From assembly GCF_003286085.1 (NCBI RefSeq), contig NW_020825312.1, forward strand, positions 186,001 to 250,000: a DNA stretch of 64,000 nucleotides, read 5' to 3'. The notes beneath the pieces were generated by a model. It did no database searches and had not been told where the DNA came from. It worked only from the letters and a program-made list of their open reading frames with translations. Every line of letters begins with the position of its first letter. Position 1 is the first letter of the stretch. The translations under genes and the position numbers were made by a program. Of this stretch, positions 1-10,289 are shown in pieces. Source of the DNA: Drosophila persimilis (Eukaryota; Arthropoda; Insecta; Diptera; Drosophilidae).

Positions 1-1
1 C

Positions 2-1722
2 AAGGGTGCTCCGTCCATGTGCAAGCTGTACAAGTATCCCGCCCTGGGCCAGAACCAAACGGTCGCCTGCAAGAGCTTCTTCCAGGCGGACCGCGTGGAA
101 ATGTTGTGGAACAAGAGAGGCACTGGCCTGCTGTTGCTAACCAGCACCGAGGTGGACAAGAGCGGCGCCTCCTACTACGGCAATCAGGCTGTCCACTTCA
201 TGGCCACCAAGGGCGACACTTGCTCCGTGCCGCTGTCGAAGGAGGGACCAGTCCACTGTGTCAAATGGAGTCCCAAAGCCACCGAATTCGTGGTTGTATA
301 TGGCTTCATGCCCTCCAAGGCAGCTCTCTACAATCTCAAGTGCGACGTGATCTATGACTTTGGAGAGGGTCCACGTAACTGTGCCTATTTCAATCCTTTT
401 GGAAACATCATTGTGCTCGCCGGTTTTGGCAATCTGCCCGGAGCCGTCGAGGTATGGGATGTGCCCAAACGGGAGAAGCTGGCCAGCTTGAAGCTGGCGG
501 ACACCACTGTCTTCGAGTGGCATCCCAATGGCGAATGGTTTGTCACAGCCACCACCGCTCCCAGGCTCCGCATTAGTAACGGGTGAGTTGCTTCCCATGA
601 AATATGCTTGCAATTCCGATGTAAATTTTAATTATTATTTTACTTGCAGTTTCAAAGTGTACCACTACTCCGGAGCCCTGCTGCACGAGACCATGTGGCC
701 GCAAAGCCAGGAGTTGCTCGGCATCGAGTGGCAGCAGTATGCAGATAAGACCTTCAGTGAGCCAAAAATCACCAAGGCCAAGCATGAGGGGATTAAATCC
801 AGTCAGCCAGAAGCGAGCAAAAAGGCCTACACACCGCCCCATTTGCGTTTGTTGAAGGAGGGAAAGAATCCAGAGAAGTACTTGCCACAGCCAACCGTAC
901 CCGGACTGGCACCAGCATCAGCAGGTAATGGAATGCGCAAGATTTGGAACAGACAATATGATATGGACAATCCGATCGTGCGACGGAGCGAACAGGGTCA
1001 ATGCCAAGTGTCGAGTGGCCGTGAGGGTCGTGATGCATCGACAGCGACATCGGTAGCTGCCGCTACCGTGCCAAATCGGTCCAACAGACGCTATCGACCC
1101 TATCAGTATAAACGATACTAGAATTAACGATTCATCCTCCTCCTTCACCCCCTTAAACATTTCGTAATACATGCAAATTAGGATTAGGGACTTATATTAT
1201 GGCAGTAAGTAGGGCGGGCAATGTATTTGCTAATTGCTGTTTGCATTTCTTTTGTTGCCTGCAGGTGGTGCCAACAACAAAAAGAACAACAAAAACAAGC
1301 CAAAGGGCCCACGGAGGGATGTAAATGTAAAAGCTGTGAATGGTGGCGATGTGGATACCGCAGCAGCCTCTGCTGCGGTTCCAACGACACAGACGGTGAC
1401 TGTGACGGGGGAGGACCAGCAGGCATCCCAGACGCCACATCACACACACAGAACACGACCTCAGGCGCCCAGATATCAACAGGAGAATGCTGGCGACCAA
1501 CAGCGCCATCATCATCAGCATCAACCACATCCCCAGGCCAATGGCCAGAATTCGAACGAGAAGGAACGCAAAATTCGCACCGTTGCCAAGAAGCTTTCAG
1601 ACATTAAGAAACTGAAGTCGCGCCAGGACCAGGGCGAAAGTCTCGAGCTGAATCAATTGAATAAAATTAAAATGGAAGCAACTTACTTGGACGAACTTAA
1701 GATGCTCAAGCTGTCCGACTAA
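2..1722 (+). CDS. eIF2A: Eukaryotic translation initiation factor 2A, 3' part (gene starts left of window)
   Basis: Coding exons are 2-582, 650-924 and 1265-1722 (stop TAA). Introns are 67 and 340 nt, all GT-AG, and the joined frame encodes about 437 C-terminal residues. The protein contains the end of the eIF2A beta-propeller: the segment around GPVHCVKWSPKATEFVVVYG, followed by GPRNCAYFNPFGN and AVEVWDV, is typical of this family. After it come the YTPPHLR motif, a Lys/Asn/Gln/His-rich linker, and a basic helical tail (KIRTVAKKLSDIKKLK...LDELKML) that ends the protein. Family knowledge: eIF2A is a cytoplasmic, non-canonical initiation factor that can deliver initiator tRNA to the 40S subunit. 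The N-terminal propeller blades lie outside the window. The second intron has an open in-frame extension, listed separately. The 3' end converges with the minus-strand SMIM8-like gene. Confidence 0.95.
925..1121 (+). other. eIF2A: Possible alternative C-terminus of eIF2A by retention of the second intron
   Basis: If the donor at 925 is not used, the frame stays open for 65 more codons and ends at TAG 1119-1121. The peptide runs from NGMRKIWNRQYDMDNPIV to a Tyr/Arg-rich end (RRYRPYQYKRY). Its composition looks coding-like, unlike the AT-rich DNA after the stop. Whether such a transcript exists cannot be told from sequence; the spliced form is clearly the main product. Confidence 0.3.
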
Positions 1723-2006
1723 AGGGAGTCGCCGAGCGAGAGAGGCAAGAGGAATAGGACAATACCATTGATTGTGTGATACACCCACCAGACACCACAA
1801 GTTGCCTTCTCTCCTCCTCCCTTCTCATACACTGTTTGTTGTTCTTCCCTTTCCTGTTGTTTAACGCTCATTTTGCGAAAAATATGTGTCGCAAAAAGTT
1901 TCTAGTTAAAAACATTTTTCTACTTTTGTGATTTCTGAACACTTTTGGCAAACAAACAGTTACTCGAAACAACAGAAATTTATGTACCAAATTGTGCTAT
2001 CAAGCG

Positions 2007-2012
2007 AATAAA
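2007..2012 (+). terminator. Poly(A) signal of eIF2A
   Basis: AATAAA about 285 nt after the eIF2A stop. It lies only 24 bp from the stop codon (2036-2038) of the convergent minus-strand gene, so the two 3' UTRs probably overlap. Confidence 0.6.
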
Positions 2013-2035
2013 GAAGTTTCCACAAAGATACAATG

Positions 2036-2359
2036 CTACAACTCCCAATTTGATTTCTTCTTGATAAACTCCTCCTTTCCGTCTTCCTTGACGGCCACAT
2101 AGTAGCCCAAACTCTGGTACTTGTACCGCATGTAGGCAATATATCCAAAGACTCCAGTTATAGCTGTCAAGCCCAGGCCCATGACGACCATGTTCTGCAA
2201 AGAAAACAAAACCTATTAAAGAAAGCTCTGAATGTTGACTGGTGCATCCTGAACACCCACCGGCTTTGTGTACAGTTCAAAGTTGATCAAACGGAAGACG
2301 CCCGTGCTGCGCATGGAGCGGATGCCATCGCCAGGCTTCTGTTCCTTTCCGTCACTCAT
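2036..2359 (-). CDS. SMIM8-like small single-pass membrane protein (85 aa)
   Basis: There are two coding exons, 2261-2359 (33 codons from ATG) and 2036-2194, with a 66-nt intron and GT-AG ends on the minus strand. The N-terminal half contains STGVFRLINFELYTKPN, which resembles the LFRxxNPELFxKPN core of vertebrate small integral membrane protein 8 (recognition from memory of the family). One hydrophobic helix follows (about residues 35-55), then a Lys-rich tail ending KKKSNWEL, also like the RRKTSKWD end of SMIM8. The function of the family is poorly known. The gene lies in tandem with the F-box gene and convergent with eIF2A; its promoter has two DRE-like sites. The start is the first ATG after the DREs and gives a complete, conserved-looking N-terminus. 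Confidence 0.85.
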
Positions 2360-2465
2360 TTTTTTTAAATGCTTTTATTGAACTTCGAATGCAATTAGTC
2401 AAATTTTTACCGTATTTGTTGCACAATTCAGTTTTAAAAGCAAAAGCGTGAATAAAATGTAAATT

Positions 2466-2488
2466 TATCGATGGTCGCTCTATCGATG
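2466..2488 (-). promoter_or_regulatory. Paired DRE-like sites upstream of the SMIM8-like gene
   Basis: TATCGATG occurs at 2466-2473 and again at 2481-2488, about 107-130 bp upstream of the minus-strand ATG. DREF binds TATCGATA; 7 of 8 bases match in each copy. Such sites mark housekeeping promoters in flies. Confidence 0.55.
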
Positions 2489-2782
2489 ATTTCAACGATA
2501 TATCAATACATCGGCACCACCAAAATACATTTTCTTTTTTTAATAAAACGTACTAACCAATACAAATGTAAATAAAATAAAAAAAATGAAATATTTCCTA
2601 ATACATAATACATTGTGTAGACTAAAGTGTGACAGTGTTGCAGAGAAATATCGAAAACTCTCAACATGAGAATTCTAAAATACCAATCGATACTGTTTCA
2701 TATAATTTAATTTAACATCATTAATTTATGCAACATAATTTTGTAATAATTAATCAATATATATGTACGTATGTATCCGATA

Positions 2783-4363
2783 TTAGATAAATTCGAACTG
2801 ATAGCCGCGATCTACAAAGCTAAGCCCCCGCTCCGATCGGACTGGGAAGTCTGGTTTAAAGACGATGTATTCCCTGTATTCTGGAGAGGTCTTCAGGTTC
2901 TGCAAGGGATAGTACAATGAGATTAGTTAAATCTGAACAATAAAGGGGAACAATGTAATCACCTCTTTGTCGACAAAGTCCTCGAACCCACTGAGGACAT
3001 AGTAAATAAACAACGGCGGGGTCTTGCTGTATCCCGTCTGTTGTCTATGCGGGTCTTTTTGCTTGAGAATTTTTAGGGCTCGGGAGAGAAAACTGGGTGT
3101 TACCTCTCGACAGTAAGAGACGTCCAGGTGCTGCAGACGTGGGCATAGATCAACGAATTTGAGGAGCACATCATCGTTCAAATGGGTACAATTTCGCAGG
3201 CAAAGCAATTGCAGATCTTTCATGCAGGTGTAGCGCTCAAGATATTCGGTAGAATGGTCCCAACTGCAAATGGCCAGGCGCTGCAGTTTCTTATGCGGCC
3301 AAATTGGCAAATCCCTGTCCCAACCCGGCTCCAGTGGCATGTAGTAGCCATCTACGGCCACGCATGTAATTTCCTTCGCCTTGTGCTCCATAATCGCATA
3401 GAACTCCTCGACTTCTCGTATTTTGGGATCGTATTCGTCCGGGCAGACCTCTGCGGGAATGTGCCATTCGGAGCAGAGGAGAACTACCAGTTGTTTGAGC
3501 GACGGCAGCTTCATGATTTCGGGCAGCACTGACTTGATCGTGGCCAGATTGAGCTTGAGGGTGGTGAGACTCTGGAGAGATTTAACGCAGTTGTTGAGGC
3601 GCAGCTTACTGATTCCATCGAATGTTCGTATGTCCAGCACTTGGAGGTCGCACCGACTGCGGAACAGGTGACGAATTAGGAGGCAAGCTGGCGAAGGAGC
3701 CGCAAATCATTACTTACTGGCACACCTCATCCAGATACTGCTGGCGCAGCTCGTAGGCCTTGTGCTGATCCTCATACAGATGAAGTTCTTTCAGATGCTT
3801 AAAGCGGGAGAGATACCGCCCATCTGTAGGAGTGGTTAGGCGAAGTCTACGCACGCCAGGCACAATGAGGGTCAATTTGCGTATGCTGCGATTCGATGGA
3901 TAACAATCCACGTCCTCGGGATCGTAATAAAAGCTGGTCACTTGGGGCAGCTCCGTAATGTGTATTTCATCCAAATCCTTGAGCAATGTGCAAAGACAGC
4001 TACTGACGTACATTTCCTTTATATACGGCTGCATCAAATGGATGAAGTAATATAAATCATCAAAGTTGGGCAGCAGTTCTCGCCTATTAAAGGATTGACA
4101 CATTCTGATTATAATCAATAAATATTTCGGCTGCAATTATACATTTACCATTTTTCCAGATCCATCGTGTCATAGGTATGGCTGATCCGCCATTTTCCCA
4201 AGGCAATGTTTTGAAACCTCTGGCAGACTTCGGAGAAGTAAATCTCAGTAGGCAAATCCGGCAGTCGCTCGAAAATCTCTTCCAGGCAATCGTCATTCAG
4301 CTTCAGTATCTCAGAGATGGGGCCAGTCGGTGACAACGGTGGATCTTCATTGTCAGACGCCAT
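2783..4363 (-). CDS. F-box protein with leucine-rich repeats (about 463 aa)
   Basis: There are four coding exons on the minus strand: 4149-4363, 3718-4083, 2963-3656 and 2783-2899 (stop TAA), with introns of 61-65 nt and GT-AG ends. Two exon-2 acceptors close to the donor would give stops; only the one after 4084 keeps the frame, giving EKW/RELLPNF across the junction. Residues about 18-60 look like an F-box (LNDDCLEEIFERLPDLP ... VCQRFQNIALGKW). The C-terminal half has leucine-rich repeats, clearest at about residues 343-390 (LQLLCLRNCTHLNDDVLL, then CPRLQHLDVSYC), like the Cys-containing repeats of Skp2/FBXL proteins. Family knowledge: such proteins link substrates to SCF ubiquitin ligases through Skp1. 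The substrate is unknown. The gene is divergent from Nopp140 and I do not assign a fly gene name. Confidence 0.85.
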
Positions 4364-4455
4364 GGCCGAGGGAAATGAATTTTGTGTAGAATTGTATACG
4401 GTTATTGTTTATTTTTATAGAATTTTCTAGTGTCGTCTTGCATTGCACGAAAAAC

Positions 4456-4463
4456 TATCGATA
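4456..4463 (-). promoter_or_regulatory. DRE in the F-box gene promoter
   Basis: A perfect palindromic TATCGATA lies about 95 bp upstream of the F-box gene ATG. A second near-copy (CTATCGATTG) follows within 12 bp. This is the expected position for a DREF-type housekeeping promoter. Confidence 0.6.
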
Positions 4464-5008
4464 GTACTATCGATTGCTGCGAACGATTGGATACAGTCTG
4501 GGGATTCCTGAAACTGAAAATTATTAAATTAAGAATTATTAAAGAAAGTCTATGCAGTTGGTGATACGACCATATTGTTTTGTGCTAGTTTGAATTGTTT
4601 TTGTGCTGTTTTTGAATTGGTGACATTTTGAGACTGATATCGTTTGAAATCCCCATAGATCAAAACAAAAGTATTTGTCAAAAAAATGACTAAAATATGT
4701 GTTCACACTGACGGTCCTAGCTAGCTATTAATACTAAACCGAATATTAAAATCTAGTGATATGATTTTCGATAATTGAGAGTGATTAACCCATTGACGGC
4801 CAATGGGTATTTAAATACGCTCCACGAAAACTATTAAACTTGTAGAATTTTAGGGCAGTATAGGTGAAAGATATCGTGGTCTCTTTTTTGTAAGTAAAGA
4901 AGAAGGATAGGATGGATCTAAAAGAATTCACAAACAGTATTATTTTCCGCGGTTTGCCGCAAGTTGTTCACCTGTTTAAATAGAGGGGGGTCAAGCGGGT
5001 TTTTTTTC

Positions 5009-5071
5009 ATCGGTATATTTTGAAAATGAGACGGTATATTTCTGAGGGTCAGACCGTATATTTTATCGATA
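5009..5071 (+). promoter_or_regulatory. Nopp140: Nopp140 core promoter: three motif-6-like repeats and a perfect DRE
   Basis: Three near-copies of (A/G)(A/T)C(C/G)GTATATTT sit at about 5009-5020, 5030-5041 and 5052-5063. They resemble Ohler core-promoter motif 6 and are spaced 21-22 bp apart. A perfect TATCGATA follows at 5064-5071, about 95 bp before the ATG. The arrangement fits a TATA-less housekeeping promoter. The exact start site cannot be read from sequence. Confidence 0.55.
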
Positions 5072-5166
5072 AGCCCGCACAAAACACGTGTGTATTTCTT
5101 TTTATTTGTGAGCAGGCGTGTGGCTGGTATTAAAAGTTTAAGTAAAGTCAAACAATTGAAATAAAT

Positions 5167-7959
5167 ATGGCGGACCTATTGAAACTAACCGACGCTATTG
5201 TATTAGAGTATATACAATCTAAGGACAAGAACCTGGCCAAGGTGTTCCAACAAAAGACGAAGGCAGTAAGTTTATTTTTTTCTTTGCGGCTAATGCAGCT
5301 TCTAATGCACTCAAAAGCATGCAGCTCGTGTTTTTGCGTGCAGGTTGCTGTTTGAGACAGTAGGTTGAACATATCTGGATGGTTCTGAAGAGTGGACCAG
5401 CCATTCTTGTATATCCGAATCTTCCTGGCTCGTGCATGCGACCGCGACCACGTGCTATTTACTAACCAAGAATTTTATACGTTTATACAGGCCACAGTGG
5501 GCAAGAACACGCCGAAGCTGAGTGAGATCTTACAGTTTTACCAGACCAAGAGCTCGACAAAAATTCCAGCAATTAAGGCAGCAGCTGCTGATAGTGACAG
5601 TGATTCAGACGACTCTGATGAGGCTCCAGTGCCGGCGAAGAAGCCAGCCGCTGTTGCGTTGACAAACGGCAAAGCTGCTAAGGTGGTCAAGGCCTCGAGC
5701 AGTGATGATAGTTCCTCAGACGAAGAGCAACCCAAGAAGCCAGCAGTGCCAGTAAAGGCCGCTCCGGCCAAGAAGGCTGCTGCTTCCTCCAGTGAGGACA
5801 GCGACGACTCTGAAGAGGATAAGAAACCAGCTGCCGTGGCCAAGACACCAGTCAAGACAACTCCAGCCAAAAAGGCGGCCTCCAGCAGCGACGACAGCAG
5901 CTCCGAGGAGGAAACGGCCAAACCAGCGGCCAAGGCACCAGCAAAGTCTGCGCCTGCCAAGAACCCCGAAACCTCCAGTGAGGGTAGCGATTCCGATGAG
6001 GAGCCAGCCAAGAAGAAGCCTGCACTTGCCCCGGCCAAGACAGCTGTGGTCAAGCCCGCCACCTCTTCGAGCGAAGAGGACTCCGAGGAAGAAGAAAAGC
6101 CGGCAGCAAAGGCTCCAGCTAAGGCAGCCCCCAAAAAGCTTGCTGCTTCCTCCAGCGAGGATAGTTCCTCGGAGGACGAGGCACCCAAGAAGGCAGCTCC
6201 AGTGAAGGCAAGTCCAGCCAAGGCTGCTCCAGCCCAGAAAGTCGATTCGTCCAGTGAGGAGAGCGATTCCGATGAGGAGCCACCCAAGAAGGCGGCTGCC
6301 CCAGCCAAATCAGCTGCAAAGGCCACTCCGGCCAAGAAGGTAGAGTCATCCAGCGATGACAGCGATTCCGATGAGGAAGAGCCAGCCAAGAAGCCTGCTG
6401 CCAAGCCGGCAGCCAAACCCGCTGCTACTCCAGCCAAGAAGGCAGGTGAATCCGAAGACTCTTCGGATGATAGCGAGAGCTCTGAGGACGAAAAGCCCAA
6501 GTCTAAGGCCAAGCCTGCAGCCAAGCCTGCAGCCAAGCCTGCAGCCAAGCCTGCAGCAAAGCCTGCAGCCAAGCCTGCAGCTAAGGCGGCCAAATCGAGC
6601 AGCGAAGACTCCTCCAGTGATGATGAGGCTCCTGCTGCTGTCAAGCCGGCAGTGAAGAAGACTGCGGCACCGGCCAAGAAGGACGACTCCTCCTCGGATG
6701 ACTCTTCCGACGAGGAGAAAGCACCAGCTGCCAAGAAGCCAGCGGCCAAGAAGGCCAAGGAAAGCAGCGACGACAGCGACAGCGATGACTCCGAAGAGGA
6801 GAAGCCTAAGGCCAACGGTGACGCCAAGGCTGGCCAGAAGCGCAAGTTCAGCGGCGGGGATGAGGAGGAGGCCACACCTAACAAGAAGTACAACAACTTT
6901 GTCAAATCGGGAGACCAAAAGGTGAGTTTTATCTTTCCCTTTGTCCATTCCTCCAAACAAATCCTGTCAAGCAATTGAGAGATTAATCTGTTGCAAAACC
7001 ACAGCAGAATGGTTTCACCTCCACTCCCAACAACCACAACAACAGCCACAATAGCAGGCAGTTGAACAGCAGCGGAGGCGGTGGTGGGAGTGGCCGACGT
7101 CGTTCTCCCTTCCGTCGCGTGCGGACAGAGGAGGTTCTCGTCGATGCCCGAGTCCAAGACATGTCCTTTGAGGCCAAGGTGAGTGCCGCAAATGCATTTG
7201 AGTCGCGTCAGACGTGTGTGTTTGTGTGTGTGCGTGCAGAGGCATGTGGTTAGGGCTAGGGCTTCTCTGAAGAATTACGCAGCCAGGGGCGGGGGGCAAA
7301 ACACACAAATTAGCAAGACAAGACGTCCCGACAAAAAACTCAAATCATTTGTGGCACTTGACGGCCAACCTACGTTTCCCTACTCTTTCGTTTTATACAT
7401 CTGCAAATCGTTTGCTAATTTGTGGTTTGCCCTCTTTGGCCTTTCTCCCTTGCAGAATGGCGACGGCTTCAAGAAGCACAACGGACGCGGCGGACGTGGA
7501 GGCTCCGGCTTTGCCGGACGTCCGGATCGCAGCACCTGGGAGAGCAACAATCAGAACGGCGGCGAGGAAGGCGGCGAGGGCGGTGGATTCAAGAAGATGG
7601 GCGATCGCCGTAGCTTTGGTGGCTTTGATAAGAAGCCATTCGAGGGACGTGGCGGTGGACGCGGTGGCGGCTTTGGCGGTGGTCGTGGAGGTGACCGCGG
7701 CGGCGGCGGCTTTGGCGGTGGCCGTGGAGGCGACCGCGGCGGACGCGGCTTTGGCGGACGTGGTGGCGGCGGACGCGGAGGCTTTGGCGGTGGACGTGGA
7801 GGCGACCGCGGCAGCTTTGGAGGAGGGCGTGGAGGCGACCGCGGCGGACGCGGCTTTGGTGGCCGTGGCGGCGGCGGGCGCGGCGGCGGTGGTTTCGGCA
7901 ACAAATCCTTCGACTCCTCAGCGCCGAAGCCAAACAAGAAAATCACCTTCGACAATTAG
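5167..7959 (+). CDS. Nopp140: Nopp140, RGG isoform (about 734 aa)
   Basis: This isoform shares exons 1-3 with the SRP40-type form (to 7178) and then uses a different terminal exon, 7456-7959, after the acceptor CTTGCAG. That exon encodes 167 residues: a short linker ([16 protein letters not shown]) and a dense Gly/Arg tract with many [11 protein letters not shown] units. It ends [13 protein letters not shown] tails bind RNA and are methylated on arginine (family knowledge). The same two-isoform design is described for Drosophila melanogaster Nopp140. Intron 3 is 277 nt to this exon and 925 nt to the SRP40-type exon. Confidence 0.9.
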
Positions 7960-8256
7960 ATCTAGTTAAGTTCTCCCTCCCTCCCCCCACCCACAAGCAC
8001 GTACACACACAAACGCGCGCAGATGTATGCAGATTTGTTATGTAATTAGAATTAAATCTGTTTAAACAATTTTATACTTACGCGAACCGTACCCCCTGTA
8101 TAGAAAAACGCTGCCGGCTCCTGGGGCGAACGGGCCAACATCGACCTGAAGCACACCCGCGGCAAGTCCTTCAAGCACGAGAAGACCAAGAAGAAGCGCG
8201 GCAGCTATCGGGGCGGCGCAATTGACACAGGCGTCAATTCAATAAAATTTGACTAG
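5167..8256 (+). CDS. Nopp140: Nucleolar phosphoprotein Nopp140, SRP40-type ('True') isoform (about 617 aa)
   Basis: Exons are 5167-5265, 5491-6921, about 7005/7008-7178 and 8104-8256 (stop TAG), and all junctions keep frame. The N-terminus (residues 1-55) is a LisH-like domain ([17 protein letters not shown]). Exon 2 (477 codons) encodes about ten alternating blocks: acidic serine clusters ([12 protein letters not shown] type, casein kinase 2 sites) and Lys/Ala/Pro-rich basic linkers. The linkers include a near-perfect 12-bp coding repeat (AKPA) around 6509-6590. The last exon encodes the conserved SRP40/Nopp140 C-terminus ([19 protein letters not shown] ... VNSIKFD). Family knowledge: Nopp140 shuttles through nucleolus and Cajal bodies and chaperones box C/D and H/ACA snoRNPs. 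The acceptor for the last exon lies downstream of the RGG terminal exon, so the two C-termini are mutually exclusive. Confidence 0.95.
8051..8056 (+). terminator. Poly(A) signal for the Nopp140 RGG isoform
   Basis: ATTAAA lies 92 nt after the RGG stop and just before the SRP40-type acceptor at 8103. Cleavage here would fix the RGG choice. Confidence 0.45.
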
Positions 8257-8489
8257 ATTTACGAGTGCGCTCACACACTATATATAATATTCTATATTCT
8301 AACGGATAAGAAATCTTTGTAGAGTAGTCTCTACATCATTATACCAATACACAGCAGTTACACTATGGCATCATATGCAATAATATATTGCCAATCTGTA
8401 AAATCCTTTTCTTTTTTTTGATTTCATATGCCTTATATTATAGAGCCTACATTTTAAATTGAAATAATCCGAAATGAGAACTGGCGGTC

Positions 8490-8495
8490 AATAAA
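8490..8495 (+). terminator. Poly(A) signal for the Nopp140 SRP40-type isoform
   Basis: AATAAA lies 234 nt after the stop at 8256. Another AATAAA overlaps the last codons near 8240 and is less likely to be used alone. Confidence 0.45.
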
Positions 8496-8559
8496 ACCGT
8501 AACCACACACTAAATGATTGTTTAAGACTCTTATTTCAATAGAAACAATTTTTTTCTTA

Positions 8560-9660
8560 TATAATATATATAATTTCACTAATGGGTTTCCTGAATATTT
8601 TTCGAGTGCCAAACATAGGACTTGCCTTGCCATTTATAAGCACACGGCCTAACATATTCCAAAACTTCAATACAAATATCCGGTAGTCGAAAGTTTTGGG
8701 ATATATTGGATTTGTGGTGTGAGGCCACTGAAAATTGATTTGTTCCTTTTGGTTATAATAATGACTCGATCTGATCCAGATTCGGCAATCTGGTAGATAT
8801 AGGAGTACATTATATTTGTGGTGAAAGTAGATGTGTGCAACACCCAGAAGAAAGCGTTTCAGACCCCGCAAAGTATATAAATTCTTGATGCAGAGACCAT
8901 ATCTACCAGAGTGCCGGATCTGCTGGATCAAAACGTATCATTATTATTATAGCCAGAATGAACAAATAAAATTGCAGTGGCTACGCTACTCGTTCCACGC
9001 GCCTACTCATTCTCTCTCTCTCTCACACACTGTTAGTCATGCAGTGTGCGCGGTCTTATGGAAAAGAGCGAGATAAAAAGCTTTTGGTTGGTGTAAGAAT
9101 AGAAAAAAAAGGGACAGATGTACAACGAAACTTTTAAGATAAAAGGAAGTAGATTAAATCTGATATATAAAAATGTCCCAAACGGTTCGGTCGATTTATT
9201 TTTTGGGTAAAATCATGTCCCTTTTGGCTCTTAAGTGCATTTTTATCTACTCTACCTTCCTTTGCAATGTACTACCTCTCGCACTCTCTCTCTCTCTCTC
9301 TCACACTGTAGTCGTGCAGTGTGCGCGGTGTTACGGAAAAGAGCGAGATAAAGTCAAAGAGCTTGTGTTATCGGGAGAATAGAAAAAAAAGAGACAGATG
9401 TAAAAAAAGAAATTTAAGAAAAATGTTTCCATTTAAAAAATCTAATATAATCTAAAAAAATAATATGATAAAATCTAATATATAAAAATATCCCAAACGG
9501 TTTGATCGATTTATTTCTTTTATTTTTTTTATTATTGTAAAATCCTTCCTAAACGACACATGTTTAAATTGTAGAGCCGGGGATCACAACGTTCCCGCTC
9601 GTCTTTACCTACTCTACGCCCGTACTCTACGTCCCTTTGCAAGGTATTACCTTTTCGCGG
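8560..9660. mobile_element. DINE-1/INE-1-like Helitron remnants, nested and head-to-head
   Basis: The stretch 8837-8890 (AGAAGAAAGCGTTTCAGACC, then AAGTATATAAATTCTTGAT) matches the typical DINE-1 leader as I remember it. A segment reading ATATCTACCAGAnTGCCGnATCTG occurs in + orientation at 8893-8985 and in - orientation at 8715-8800, so two copies face each other. To the right, a unit of about 280 bp is tandemly repeated: AGAATAGAAAAAAAAG at 9096 and 9376, and GCAGTGTGCGCGG at 9042 and 9318. No transposase or RepHel ORF is visible, so these are non-autonomous relics. Outer borders are approximate. Confidence 0.7.
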
Positions 9661-10283
9661 ATCCTTCTGTTTTATTTACACAGTAAGTATATCTATCATA
9701 TGCACATGCGTATATGCATCTAACATGAGAACGATCGTCCAAGCAATTCTGGGTGGAGACTATCACTATCATCAGCCCTCTGACTCCTTGATATGCCAAT
9801 TCGTTACAAAAGTATAATTTCTTTCGCAATGCGGTTTAATCAACAATAGGTATAAGATCTCGTTATCTAACGCTTTCTTCAAGACTTCTGAAAAGAGCAT
9901 TTGGACTGTCTCTTCAAAGAGCGAGTTAAGGGATTGATTATGCTATGATTATAACTTGTATAGAAGATTTCATGAATGATTAAAAGGTTTTTTTTTTTAT
10001 TTTGCAATGAAGCATCGGTTTGAAATCTGTTTCTAAATAATATTTCATCAATACGCATTAAATAAGGAATCCGCCAACCGATGCTGCCATCATCCACAGA
10101 GTTTTAAAGACAATTTAGTGAAATTGTACCTAAAATGGAAATAAGTAAAGATAGACTCCTGTAGATTCTGTGAAATGGAGCAGATGACATCCTACATCGC
10201 AACATCTCTTCGGGAAGCAACAGTGACCTCCCCTTGTAATAATAAAAATAGTGCATATTCTGATTAGTTTTGAAATTTAAATA
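9661..10283. other. Intergenic spacer without recognisable genes
   Basis: AT-rich DNA between the DINE-1 relic and the 3' end of P5CDh1. No ORF of coding quality and no array were seen. Confidence 0.5.
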
Positions 10284-10289
10284 TTTATT
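10284..10289 (-). terminator. Candidate poly(A) signal of P5CDh1
   Basis: AATAAA on the minus strand, about 635 nt past the stop codon. The implied 3' UTR contains a (GT)n tract near 10601-10622. Confidence 0.4.

Noticed and set aside
4087-4296. Alternative frame through the first intron of the F-box gene
   Set aside because: The spliced frame using the acceptor after 4084 continues the protein and joins KW to RELLPNF; the unspliced frame loses the downstream LRR frame.
5538-7157. A 539-codon open frame on the minus strand, opposite Nopp140
   Set aside because: It is the complement of the repetitive Ser/Ala/Lys coding exon; its Ser/Leu/Ala monotony and the clear + strand gene explain it.
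7551-7955. Pro/Arg-rich open frame antisense to the RGG exon
   Set aside because: A mirror of the GGCGGACGT-type coding repeats, not a separate gene.
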